From assembly GCA_947488815.1 (NCBI GenBank), contig CANLCC010000009.1:1-64000 (forward strand): a DNA stretch of 64,000 bases, in the 5' to 3' direction. This document shows positions 38,282 through 46,461 of this stretch, piece by piece. Under the pieces are notes generated by a model. That model did not search any database and was not told where the DNA came from. It worked only from the letters and a program-made list of their open reading frames with translations. The position numbers were made by a program, and so were the translations under genes. The stretch is from CAIQIA01 sp945861105. GTDB lineage: Bacteria; Cyanobacteriota; Cyanobacteriia; PCC-6307; Cyanobiaceae. The stretch's first letter is position 1, and every line of letters begins with the position of its first letter.

Positions 38282-38387
38282 CCATCTCGCGCGGATGCCG
38301 CAGCCGGTGAAAGCGCAGATAGCGCCGCGTCTGCAGCAGCTCGCGATAACGCTGGATCAGTCCGGGTGGCTGGGCTATTGGGGGCAT
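38253..38387 (-). pseudogene. Integron integrase N-terminal fragment, inverted relative to the other remnant
   Basis: A 44-residue frame from ATG 38387 starts MPPIAQPPGLIQRYRELLQT and then has LRFHRLRHPREMGKEH, the N-terminal core-binding region of IntI (FHxxRHPREMG is typical). An internal deletion joins the two parts, and the frame stops soon after in the AT-rich cassette sequence. The GLIQRYR word is shared with the plus-strand remnant near 35610. Together they show inversion or a second intI copy. Confidence 0.6.
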
Positions 38388-38497
38388 GCTGGCTTCGATC
38401 ATCGGCTTCTATGACGTGCAGGCGGCACGCTCTGGTTTCGAACGGTTCCTTCCCTGGACCTGGTCGGCCCTGCGTTTGATCAGGCGAACTGCCCCCA

Positions 38498-39721
38498 TCA
38501 CTTGATCTTGTCGAACACGCTGAACATCGGCAGGTACATGGCCATCAGGATCGACCCCACGATTCCGCCCACCAACACGATCATCATCGGTTCCAGCATT
38601 GCCGTCATCGCCTTGACTGTTGCTGCAATTTCGTCTTCGTAGAAGTCGGCCACCTTCGACAGCATTCCATCCAGCTGGCCGGTTTCTTCGCCGATGGCCA
38701 GCATGCTCATTGCCATGTCGGGGAATACCTGCCGTCGGCCCAGCGCATGGCTCAACATGCCCCCCTCCTGCACCTCATGCTTTGAGGCCTCCACCGCATC
38801 CGCGAGGATGCTGTTGCCGACCGTGTCGCGCACGATGTCGAGTGCCATCAGGATCGGCACCCCCGCCCGGCTCAGCGAACTGAATGTGCGGCAGAACTGG
38901 GCCGTGGCTGTCTTCTGGATCAGATCACCGAACAGGGGCACCTTCAGCAGCAGTGCATCGATCCGCCGGCGCCCCCCATGGCTGGCATACAGCTGCCGCA
39001 GCCCCCACACAAGCAGCAGCAGCAGCCCCGCCAGCACCACCGAGAACGACGACCGCAGCAGTCCGCTCAGATCGACCATGAACTGGGTGAATGGTGGCAG
39101 TTCAGCCCCCAGTTCCTTGAAGATCCCCGCAAATGTGGGGATCAGAAAGATGGTCATGCCCAGAAACACCAGAATTGCTATCGCCAGCACCGTCAGCGGA
39201 TAGCCCAGTGCCCCGCGGATCTGGTTGCGCAACTTGGCATTGTCTTCCAGCAGCTTGGCCAGCCGCTTCAGCACCTCTTCCAGCACCCCACCAGCTTCGC
39301 CCGCTTCGATCATTGCCACCGTCAGCTGGTCGAACACCTGCGGCCACCGCCGCATCGCCGCCCCCAGCGATGCCCCCTGGTTCACGTCCTGCGCCACCCG
39401 TGTGATCGCCCGCTTGAACAACGGCAACTTCTGCTGCCGTGCCATCAGGTCCAGGCTGCGCACGATCGGCACCCCCGCCCCCACCAGGGCCGCCAGCTTG
39501 CTGGCGAACACCGCCTTCTCCTTCACCCCCGGTGCCTGCTCGAGCTGCAAACGCAGCCCCCGCTGCACCTTGTCGACCCGTTCGGCTTCGGCCTTGAGGC
39601 TTAACGCCAGCACTCCCCGCTGCCGCAGCAACCGCTTGGCCGTTTGCAGGTCTGCCGCCGCCACGCTCAGTTGCTGCTCACGCCCCTGACGATCGCGGTA
39701 CGTGGCCAGGAACCGGGTCAT
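38498..39721 (-). CDS. pilC: Type IV pilus inner membrane platform protein PilC
   Basis: 407 residues of the PilC/GspF family. Two homologous halves each carry a T2SSF domain (FASKLAALVGAGVPIVRSLDLM and FCRTFSSLSRAGVPILMALDIV), with hydrophobic segments near residues 170-200, 220-245 and 375-400. It is the cytoplasmic-membrane platform on which PilB and PilT act. It overlaps pilT by 4 bp at its start. Its 3' end adjoins the integron island. Confidence 0.95.
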   Translation of the reverse strand: MTRFLATYRDRQGREQQLSVAAADLQTAKRLLRQRGVLALSLKAEAERVDKVQRGLRLQLEQAPGVKEKAVFASKLAALVGAGVPIVRSLDLMARQQKLPLFKRAITRVAQDVNQGASLGAAMRRWPQVFDQLTVAMIEAGEAGGVLEEVLKRLAKLLEDNAKLRNQIRGALGYPLTVLAIAILVFLGMTIFLIPTFAGIFKELGAELPPFTQFMVDLSGLLRSSFSVVLAGLLLLLVWGLRQLYASHGGRRRIDALLLKVPLFGDLIQKTATAQFCRTFSSLSRAGVPILMALDIVRDTVGNSILADAVEASKHEVQEGGMLSHALGRRQVFPDMAMSMLAIGEETGQLDGMLSKVADFYEDEIAATVKAMTAMLEPMMIVLVGGIVGSILMAMYLPMFSVFDKIK

Positions 39722-40797
39722 GGTGCATCACCCAGCAGCCGCACCAGTTCATCGGGCTTGCCGGCCTTGGCCAGCCCCTCCTCCCGTTCGATCTCGCCCG
39801 CTTCGATCAGGTTCGCCAGCGCCCGTTCCAGCGTCTGCATGCCGTACTGGCCACCGGTCTGCAGCTGCGAGTAGATCTGCGCCGTCTTGCCCTCGCGGAT
39901 CAGGTTCGCCAGGGCCGGGGTGTTCACCATGATCTCCTGGGCCATCACCCGCCCGTAGGCTCCGGCCGGTGGATTGCGTCGCCGGCAGAGGGTCTGGGCG
40001 AACACCGCCATCAGGCTGCCGCTGAGCTGCACCCGCACCTGCGTCTGCTGGGTGGGCGGAAACACATCCACCATCCGGTCCACCGTCTGGGCGGCTGAGC
40101 TGGTGTGCAGCGTTCCGAACACCAGGTGGCCCGTTTCGGCGGCGGTGATCGCCAGCTGGATCGTCTCCAGGTCGCGCATTTCGCCCACCAGAATCACGTC
40201 GGGGTCTTCGCGCAGTGCCGCCCGCAGGGCATTGGCGAAACTGCGCGTGTCTTCGCCCAGTTCCCGCTGGTGGATCACGCTACGGGCCGGGTGGTACACA
40301 AACTCGATCGGATCTTCCACCGTCAGGATGTGTTCAGCTCTGGTCTGGTTGATGTGCTCCAGTAGCGCCGCCAGCGTGGTCGTCTTGCCTGATCCCGTCG
40401 GTCCTGTCACCAGCACCAGCCCCCGCGGTCGCTCGCTGATGTCGCGCACCACCTGCGGCAGCCGCAGCTGATCGAGGCTGGGGATCGTGTTGCCCAGCGC
40501 CCGCAGGCACGCTGCATACGATCCCTTTTCGCGGTACACATTCACCCGGAACCGGGCCACACCCCGCAGGCCGTAGGAGCAGTCAAGCTCCCAGTTCTGT
40601 TCCAGCTGCTTGCGCTGGTTGTTGTTCAGCAGCGAAAAGATCAGCCGGTTGCACAGCTCTTCACTCAGGGCCTCCTGCTCCATGGCCTGCAGCTGCCCGC
40701 TGAAGCGTCCGTAGGGCGGCAGACCGGCCGACAGGTGCAGGTCGCTGCCGCCGCGCTGCACCAGGGCCTCCATCAGTTCCTCGATTGCCATCGCCAT
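39718..40797 (-). CDS. pilT: Type IV pilus retraction ATPase PilT
   Basis: 359 residues. Hexameric ATPase that drives pilus retraction, needed for twitching motility and DNA uptake. Walker A TGPTGSGKTTTLAALL, Asp box and Walker B region VGEMRDLETIQLAITAAETGHLVFGTLHT (GEMRD specific for PilT), and the AGELIREG-like ANLIREGKT near the end. It lies between pilB (28 bp upstream) and pilC (overlap). Confidence 0.96.
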   Translation of the reverse strand: MAMAIEELMEALVQRGGSDLHLSAGLPPYGRFSGQLQAMEQEALSEELCNRLIFSLLNNNQRKQLEQNWELDCSYGLRGVARFRVNVYREKGSYAACLRALGNTIPSLDQLRLPQVVRDISERPRGLVLVTGPTGSGKTTTLAALLEHINQTRAEHILTVEDPIEFVYHPARSVIHQRELGEDTRSFANALRAALREDPDVILVGEMRDLETIQLAITAAETGHLVFGTLHTSSAAQTVDRMVDVFPPTQQTQVRVQLSGSLMAVFAQTLCRRRNPPAGAYGRVMAQEIMVNTPALANLIREGKTAQIYSQLQTGGQYGMQTLERALANLIEAGEIEREEGLAKAGKPDELVRLLGDAP

Positions 40798-40825
40798 CGT
40801 TCTGTGGTCTCCGATGCCTCAGCCC

Positions 40826-42262
40826 CTATGCCTGCAGTGTGCCCCGCGGCGTGAGGCAATAGGGGCAGTCGATCCAGTCGTCGCGCAGGCCGGCACCGCA
40901 GCCCCGGCAGGTGCTGGTGGTGAGCTGCCGCGCCCTGATCTCCTGCTCCAGCCCCGAATCGGTGAGCAGCACCCGTTCCACCTCCTCCAGGCTGGTGATG
41001 CCCTCGCGCGCCAGGCCCAGGCCGTAGCCCAGCAGCGTGCGCATGCCGTTCTCGAGCGCCAGTCGCCGCAGCTGGTCGGTGCCCAGCCCCCGGCCGATGG
41101 CGGCGCTCATCTCTTCGTTGATGCGCATCACCTCATACACGCCGATCCGCCCCCGGTAGCCCACCCCGCCGCAGTGGCTGCAGCTCGATCCGGCCCCCGG
41201 TGGCCGCTGGAACGCCAGGGCCGCCGGGTCGCTGGCGCTCAGCCCCAGCCGCGCCAGGTCGGCCGCCGTGGGTCTGTGGGGCACCCGGCACACCGGGCAC
41301 AGCCGCCGCAGCAGCCGCTGCGACAGCACCCCGATCAGGGCCGCGCTGAGCATGAAGGTTTCGACGCCCATCTCTTCCAGCCGCGCCACGGCACTGGGGG
41401 CGTCGTTGCAGTGCAGCGTCGTGAACACCAGATGGCCCGTCAGCGCTGCCTCGAGCGCCGTCTTGGCTGTCTCCAGGTCCCGCGTCTCCCCCACCAGCAG
41501 CACATCCGGGTCCTGCCGCATGAAAGCCCGCAGGGTCTGGGCAAAATCGAGGCCCTTGTCGCGGTTCACCTGCGTCTGGGTGATGCCGGGCAGCGTGTAT
41601 TCGATCGGGTCTTCAACGGTCGAGATGTTCAGGCCCGGGTCGTTGCGTTCGGCCAGCAGCGAATACAGCGTCGTCGATTTGCCCGATCCCGTCGGCCCCG
41701 TCACCAGCAGGATGCCGTAGGGCTTGCGGCCCATGTCGCGGATTTCGGCCAGCGCCAGGGGATCGGTCACCAGCTGGTCCAGCCCCAGCTGCGTGGCGCT
41801 CGAATCCAGCAGCCGCAGCACCACCTTCTCGCCGAAGCGGCTCGGCAGCACGCTGACGCGGAAGTCGACCGTGCGGCCCTTCCAGCGGCGGCGGATGCGT
41901 CCGTCCTGGGGCAGTCGCCGTTCGGCAATGTCGAGGTCGGCAAGAATCTTGAAGCGGCTCGTGAGTGCCGGAATCACACGGCTCGGCAGGGGTTCGAAGG
42001 CATTGCGCAGCACCCCGTCGAGCCGCAGCCGCACGTTCAGCCCCTGCTCCTGCGGTTCGATGTGGATGTCGCTCGCACCGCTGGCCAGGGCCCGCACCAG
42101 GATCCGGTCGGCCAGCAGTACCACCGGTGCGGCCGTGCGGTCCTCGGCGCTCTCCTCCAGATCCGGCCCGTCGGCCGGAGGCGGCGGCGCGAAGGTCTCG
42201 AAGCTGTCATCCAGCTCGAAGCGTTCCAGCAGTGGCCCCCGGGGTGTGGTCATCCGCATCAT
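40826..42262 (-). CDS. pilB: Type IV pilus extension ATPase PilB, short form with C-terminal zinc ribbon
   Basis: 478 residues from ATG 42262 (ATG 42253 possible; the frame is open to 42337). GspE/PilB core motifs are present: ASDIHIEPQ, RRLPQDGRI, Walker A TGPTGSGKSTTLYSLL, VGETRDLETA and the zinc tetracysteine CPVC...CSHCGG. It lacks the roughly 170-residue N-terminal N1 domain of most cyanobacterial PilB proteins (about 670 residues, from memory), and adds a second zinc ribbon CRGCGAG...CPYC at the C-terminus. It powers pilus extension. Divergent from grpE. Confidence 0.92.
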   Translation of the reverse strand: MMRMTTPRGPLLERFELDDSFETFAPPPPADGPDLEESAEDRTAAPVVLLADRILVRALASGASDIHIEPQEQGLNVRLRLDGVLRNAFEPLPSRVIPALTSRFKILADLDIAERRLPQDGRIRRRWKGRTVDFRVSVLPSRFGEKVVLRLLDSSATQLGLDQLVTDPLALAEIRDMGRKPYGILLVTGPTGSGKSTTLYSLLAERNDPGLNISTVEDPIEYTLPGITQTQVNRDKGLDFAQTLRAFMRQDPDVLLVGETRDLETAKTALEAALTGHLVFTTLHCNDAPSAVARLEEMGVETFMLSAALIGVLSQRLLRRLCPVCRVPHRPTAADLARLGLSASDPAALAFQRPPGAGSSCSHCGGVGYRGRIGVYEVMRINEEMSAAIGRGLGTDQLRRLALENGMRTLLGYGLGLAREGITSLEEVERVLLTDSGLEQEIRARQLTTSTCRGCGAGLRDDWIDCPYCLTPRGTLQA

Positions 42263-42351
42263 CCGCCCTCCCGACGGTCCAGGTCTCCCATGGCGTGATT
42301 TCCTCCCTTGATCCAGGTGCTGCCGCCCCTGCAACATGTTGTGACCCTCAG

Positions 42352-43005
42352 ATGACCCGCATGACCGGCGCGTCCACGTCCCCCGAGTCCGTCCCCGACG
42401 AGATCGGGTCCGCCGGGGAGCCGCCCGAGCCGTCTGCCGAGGCCCCCGAGGCCCCCGACGGGGTCGAGGGTTCCGATGGCGAGGACTCCGTCGCCGCCGC
42501 CGTCGCGGGCGACGATGAGCTCGAGCGCCTGCGCGGTGAGCACGAGACCCTGCGCGGTCAGTACGTGCGCATGGCCGCCGATTTCGACAATTTCCGCAAG
42601 CGTCAGCAGCGCGATGCCGCCGATCAGCGCCTGCAGATCACCTGCAGCGCCATCAGCGCGATCCTGCCGGTGGTCGACAACTTCGAACGGGCCCGCCAGC
42701 AGCTCGATCCGCAGGGGGACGAGGCCCAGGCCCTGCACCGCAGCTATCAGGGTCTGTACAAGCAGCTGGTCGAGGCCCTCAAGGACCTGGGGGTGGCGCC
42801 GATGCGGGTGCAGGGGGAACCCTTTGACCCCAACCTCCATGAGGCCGTGCTGCGGGAGCCCAGCGACGAGTACGCCGAAGACGTGGTGATCGAAGAGCTG
42901 CAGCGGGGCTACGAGCTCGAGACCCGGGTGCTGCGCCATGCCCTCGTCAAGGTGTCGATGGGGCCCGGTCCCGCCGCCGACCGCTCTGATCCCGAGGCCG
43001 ACTGA
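42352..43005 (+). CDS. grpE: Nucleotide exchange factor GrpE
   Basis: 217 residues from ATG 42352 (ATG 42361 also possible). The acidic, low-complexity N-terminus is followed by a coiled-coil (LERLRGEHETLRGQYVRMAADFDNFRKRQQRD) and the beta-wing domain (EPFDPNLHEAVLREPS, RGYELETRVLRHALVKV). GrpE resets DnaK. It overlaps dnaJ by one base (TGATG). No CIRCE element was seen upstream; a 10-bp palindrome CAACATGTTG lies at 42332-42341. Confidence 0.96.
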   Translation: MTRMTGASTSPESVPDEIGSAGEPPEPSAEAPEAPDGVEGSDGEDSVAAAVAGDDELERLRGEHETLRGQYVRMAADFDNFRKRQQRDAADQRLQITCSAISAILPVVDNFERARQQLDPQGDEAQALHRSYQGLYKQLVEALKDLGVAPMRVQGEPFDPNLHEAVLREPSDEYAEDVVIEELQRGYELETRVLRHALVKVSMGPGPAADRSDPEAD

Positions 43006-44108
43006 TGGCCGACTACTACGAGCTGCTGGGTGTCGCCCGCGATGCCGATGCCGAGGCCCTCAAGCGGGCCTATCGCCGTTTGGCGCGGCAATACCACCCT
43101 GATGTGAACAAGGATCCGGGGGCGGAGGATCGTTTCAAGGAGATCGGCCGTGCCTACGAGGTGCTTGGTGACCCCAAGACCCGCGCCCGCTACGACCAGT
43201 TCGGTGAGGCCGGTGTGTCGGGCGGTGGCGCCGGTGCCCCCGACATGGGCGACATGGGCGGCTTCGCCGATCTGTTCGAGACCTTCTTCAGCGGTTTCGG
43301 CGGCGCCGCCGGTGCCCGCCAGGCCCGGGGGCCCCGCCAGGGTGACGACCTGCGCTTCGACCTCAACATCAGCTTCCGTGAAGCCGTCTTCGGCGACGAG
43401 AAGGAGGTGCAGGTGCGCCACCTCGAGACCTGCAGCACCTGCCGGGGCAGTGGCGCCAAGGCCGGCAGCGGTCCGGTGGCCTGCAGCACCTGCGGCGGTG
43501 CCGGCCAGGTGCGCCGGGCCACCCGCACCCCCTTCGGCACCTTCACCCAGGTGGCCCCCTGCCCCAGCTGCGAAGGCCAGGGCCAGGTGATCAGTGATCC
43601 CTGTGCCGACTGCGGTGGCCAGGGGGTGCAGCAGGTGCGCAAGAAGCTGCGCATCACCGTTCCCGCCGGCGTGGATTCCGGCACCCGCCTGCGCATCAGC
43701 GGCGAAGGCAATGCCGGCCCCCGCGGTGGCCCCGCCGGCGATCTCTACGTGGTGCTGTACGTCCAGCCCGATCCGAAGCTGCGGCGGGATGGCGTCACGA
43801 TCCAGTCCGAGATCACCGTCAGCTACCTGCAGGCGATCCTGGGCGATCGCATCAGCATCGACACCGTCGATGGACCCGAAGAGATCAGCCTGCCCGCCGG
43901 CACCCAGCCCGGGGTGGTGCTCACCCTCAAGGACAAGGGAGTGCCGCGACTCGGCAATCCCGTGGCCCGCGGCCAGCACCAGGTGACCGTGCGGGTGCAG
44001 CTGCCCCAGAAGATCGATGCCACCGAACGTCGGCTGCTGGAGGAACTGGCTGAGCACCACCGCCAGCACGGCAAGGGCAAGGGTCTGTTCGGCGGGTTGT
44101 TCCAATGA
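43005..44108 (+). CDS. dnaJ: Chaperone DnaJ
   Basis: 367 residues, type I DnaJ. The J-domain has YHPDVNKDP (HPD motif), then a Gly-rich linker, four zinc-finger repeats CSTCRGSG, CSTCGGAG, CPSCEGQG and CADCGGQG, and the C-terminal substrate-binding domain. It stimulates DnaK ATPase and holds unfolded proteins. Translationally coupled to grpE (1-bp overlap) and overlapping the TusA-like gene by 4 bp. Confidence 0.97.
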   Translation: MADYYELLGVARDADAEALKRAYRRLARQYHPDVNKDPGAEDRFKEIGRAYEVLGDPKTRARYDQFGEAGVSGGGAGAPDMGDMGGFADLFETFFSGFGGAAGARQARGPRQGDDLRFDLNISFREAVFGDEKEVQVRHLETCSTCRGSGAKAGSGPVACSTCGGAGQVRRATRTPFGTFTQVAPCPSCEGQGQVISDPCADCGGQGVQQVRKKLRITVPAGVDSGTRLRISGEGNAGPRGGPAGDLYVVLYVQPDPKLRRDGVTIQSEITVSYLQAILGDRISIDTVDGPEEISLPAGTQPGVVLTLKDKGVPRLGNPVARGQHQVTVRVQLPQKIDATERRLLEELAEHHRQHGKGKGLFGGLFQ

Positions 44109-44338
44109 CCGGTCCGGCGGCGGCGCCCCTGGATCTGCGGGGCACCCCCTGCCCGCTCAACTTCGTGCGCACCCGCCTCGCCCTCGAACGCCTGGCCGCC
44201 GGCGAACGGCTGGTGGTGTGGCTTGATGCCGGTGAACCCGACCGGCAGGTCGCCGAGGGCATCGCCGCCGCTGGCCATGGGGTTGAGCGCCAGGCGACCT
44301 CCGATGGGGCCGTGCAGCTCACCATCACCCGTGCCTGA
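44105..44338 (+). CDS. TusA/SirA-like sulfurtransferase
   Basis: 77 residues. The N-terminal LDLRGTPCPLNFVRTRLAL holds the CPxP-like motif (CPLN) with the persulfide cysteine of the TusA family. Such proteins relay sulfur, for example for tRNA thiolation. It overlaps dnaJ by 4 bp and the rsgA start by 8 bp, a tight operon. Sulfur acceptor unknown. Confidence 0.88.
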   Translation: MTGPAAAPLDLRGTPCPLNFVRTRLALERLAAGERLVVWLDAGEPDRQVAEGIAAAGHGVERQATSDGAVQLTITRA

Positions 44339-45233
44339 GCGGCAGCGGGGTCGGGTGATGGCCCTTGAGGCCAACTACTGCCGGGTGCGCCTCGATGCTG
44401 ATCCCGGCGCCACGCTGCTCTGCACCCGCCGCTCCCGCCTGGCCCACGGCGGCCAGCAGGTGTGCGTCGGCGACTGGGTGCAGGTTGACGGGATCGACTG
44501 GGGGCAGGCCCGGGGGGCCGTCGCCGCCATCGAACCCCGCCGCAGCCTGTTGCGGCGTCCGCCCCTCGCCAATGCCGACCGGGTCGTGGTGATGGTCGCC
44601 CTCGCCCGGCCCGCCCCCGAGGCCGATGCCCTCAGCCGTTTTCTGCTCGCCGCCGAGGCCACCGGCCTCGAGGTGCTGGTGCTGCTCTCCAAGGGCGACC
44701 TGGTTCCCCCCGAAGGGCTGGCCCTCTGGCAGGAGCGTCTGCAGGGCTGGGGTTACGGGGCCCTGGGCCTCAGCCACCACGATCCGTCGTCGATCGCCGC
44801 GGTGGCCGAACGGCTGGGCCAGGGGGTGTCGGTGCTCTGCGGCCCCAGCGGTGTCGGCAAGAGCAGCCTGCTCAATGCCCTCATCCCCGGCCTGGCCCTG
44901 CGCACCGCCGCCGTGTCCGGCCGGCTCGAACGGGGTCGTCACACCACCCGTCACGTGGAGCTGCACGACCTCGGTGCCGCTGCCCTGCTGGCGGACACAC
45001 CGGGTTTCAACCGCCCCGAGCTGCCCAGCGACCCCCACCACTGGCCGCTGCTGTTTCCCGAAATCCGCCGCCAGCTGCAGGCCGGCGCCACCTGTCGCTT
45101 CCGCGATTGCCGCCACGACAACGAACCCGGCTGCGCCATCGAGCGCGGCTGGGATCGCTACGGCCAGTACCGCGACGGCCTTGCCGTCCTCAGCCCCCCA
45201 GGCCCAGACCGGGGAGGTTCAGGCCGCCGGTGA
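44331..45233 (+). CDS. rsgA: Ribosome small-subunit-dependent GTPase RsgA
   Basis: 300 residues from GTG 44331, overlapping the TusA-like gene by 8 bp; ATG 44358 is the alternative. N-terminal OB fold (GRVMALEANYCRVRL), then a circularly permuted GTPase: ...VLLSKGDL (G4), GPSGVGKSSLLNALIP (G1), DTPGF (G3). The C-terminal zinc module is CRFRDCRHDNEPGC. It helps mature 30S subunits. The 3' end overlaps the converging ybaB by 44 bp. Confidence 0.95.
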   Translation: MPERQRGRVMALEANYCRVRLDADPGATLLCTRRSRLAHGGQQVCVGDWVQVDGIDWGQARGAVAAIEPRRSLLRRPPLANADRVVVMVALARPAPEADALSRFLLAAEATGLEVLVLLSKGDLVPPEGLALWQERLQGWGYGALGLSHHDPSSIAAVAERLGQGVSVLCGPSGVGKSSLLNALIPGLALRTAAVSGRLERGRHTTRHVELHDLGAAALLADTPGFNRPELPSDPHHWPLLFPEIRRQLQAGATCRFRDCRHDNEPGCAIERGWDRYGQYRDGLAVLSPPGPDRGGSGRR

Positions 45234-45531
45234 GTTCCTCCATCCGTTCCTTCATCGTGGCCGTCGAGAGGGCATAGGCGTTCTGCAGGGCCTCCAGGGT
45301 GGCGGCTTCGGCGGCGGCGGCCCCATCGGCCAGCAGTTCCGGTGCCAGCCGCACCCGCAGCGGCTGCTGGTTGCCGGACAGCCACACGCTGGCGCGACCG
45401 TCGACGCTGGTGCCCTCGATCTCCAGGGCATCGAGCTCCTCCTGCAGCTTCTGGGCGTCCTGCTGGATCTGCTGGGCCTTGCGGAAGGCCTCGGTGAGCT
45501 GACCGAAGTTGGGAAGACCGAAGCCGGCCAT
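45190..45531 (-). CDS. ybaB: YbaB/EbfC-family nucleoid-associated protein
   Basis: 113 residues, the normal size. The N-terminal helix is AFRKAQQIQQDAQKLQEELDALE, followed by the beta-sheet (SVWLSGNQQPLRVRLAPELL) and a C-terminal helix ALSTATMKERMEELTGGL. Dimers bind DNA as tweezers. It is downstream of murB on the same strand in the conserved order and overlaps the rsgA end by 44 bp. Confidence 0.93.
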   Translation of the reverse strand: MAGFGLPNFGQLTEAFRKAQQIQQDAQKLQEELDALEIEGTSVDGRASVWLSGNQQPLRVRLAPELLADGAAAAEAATLEALQNAYALSTATMKERMEELTGGLNLPGLGLGG

Positions 45532-45555
45532 CGTGACGGGGCAGAAACCAGCAGG

Positions 45556-46461
45556 CTAGGACCCGGTCCCGAACCGCCCCAGCCGCATCACCTCCGGATG
45601 CAGCCGGATCCCGTGGGCGGCTTCGACCCGCTCCTGGATGTGGCGGATCAGGGCCGCCATGTCGTCGGCCCTGGCGGCTCCGGTGTTGACGATGAAATTG
45701 GCATGCAGTGTCGACACCTCGGCCCCACCGATGCGGTGGCCCTTGAGACCCAGCCCCTCGATCAGCCGGCCCGCCTTCTGGGGTTCGGGATTGCGGAACA
45801 CACTGCCGCAGCTGGGCAGTTGATAAGGCTGGGTGCTGGTGCGGCTGTGCAGATTGGCGCTCGTGCGTGCCGACACCGCATCGGGATCCTGGCCCGGCTG
45901 CAGCTGAAAACGGGCCGACAGCACCACCAGCGGTTCCTGCTGCAGGCGGCTGTGGCGGTAGGCGAAGGCCAGGTCTTCGCTGTTCAGCACCGCCGTGCGG
46001 CCCGTGGCCGGGTCGACCACGGTCACATCCCGCAGGCAGTCGGCCACGCAGCCCCCCTGGGCACCGGCATTCATCACCACGGCGCCACCCACGGTGCCGG
46101 GGATGCCCACCGACCACTCCAGCCCGGCCAGCCCGGCGCGGGCGGCCCGGCGGGCCAGGGTCGGGATGGGTTCGCCGGCCTCGGCCTCCACCAGGCCCTC
46201 GCCTGGCTCCAGCCGTGCCCCCTGCAGCCGGCGGGTGCAGATCACCAGTCCCGGCAGCCCCGCATCGCTCACCAGCAGATTCGAGCCGGCGCCGATCAGC
46301 TGCAGGGGCAGCCCCCGCCGCCGGGATTCCGCCACCAGTTCCAGCAGCAGCTCCTGGTCATCGGGTTCGGCGAAGCATTCGGCCTTGCCCCCCACCCGCC
46401 AGGTGGTGTAATCGCCCAGGGCCACCCCTGCGCGCAGATCACGCAGCAGATCCAGGGCCAT
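45556..46461 (-). CDS. murB: UDP-N-acetylenolpyruvoylglucosamine reductase
   Basis: 301 residues. NADPH/FAD enzyme making UDP-MurNAc for peptidoglycan. Motifs are YTTWRVGGKAE (FAD), LPLQLIGAGSNLLVSDAGLPGLVI, GLEWSVGIPGTVGGAVVMNAGAQGG, SRTSTQPYQLPSCGSVFRNP (catalytic Ser) and GGAEVSTLHANFIVNTG. Its ATG shares the last base of the murC stop, so the two are coupled. Confidence 0.96.
   Translation of the reverse strand: MALDLLRDLRAGVALGDYTTWRVGGKAECFAEPDDQELLLELVAESRRRGLPLQLIGAGSNLLVSDAGLPGLVICTRRLQGARLEPGEGLVEAEAGEPIPTLARRAARAGLAGLEWSVGIPGTVGGAVVMNAGAQGGCVADCLRDVTVVDPATGRTAVLNSEDLAFAYRHSRLQQEPLVVLSARFQLQPGQDPDAVSARTSANLHSRTSTQPYQLPSCGSVFRNPEPQKAGRLIEGLGLKGHRIGGAEVSTLHANFIVNTGAARADDMAALIRHIQERVEAAHGIRLHPEVMRLGRFGTGS

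Noticed and set aside
38386..38505. 39-codon plus-strand frame (MLASIIGFYDVQ...) next to pilC
   Set aside because: It is opposite the intI N-terminal fragment and overlaps the pilC end; no support beyond being open.
42263..42351. CIRCE heat-shock operator before grpE
   Set aside because: No TTAGCACTC-N9-GAGTGCTAA; only a 10-bp palindrome CAACATGTTG, too short to call.
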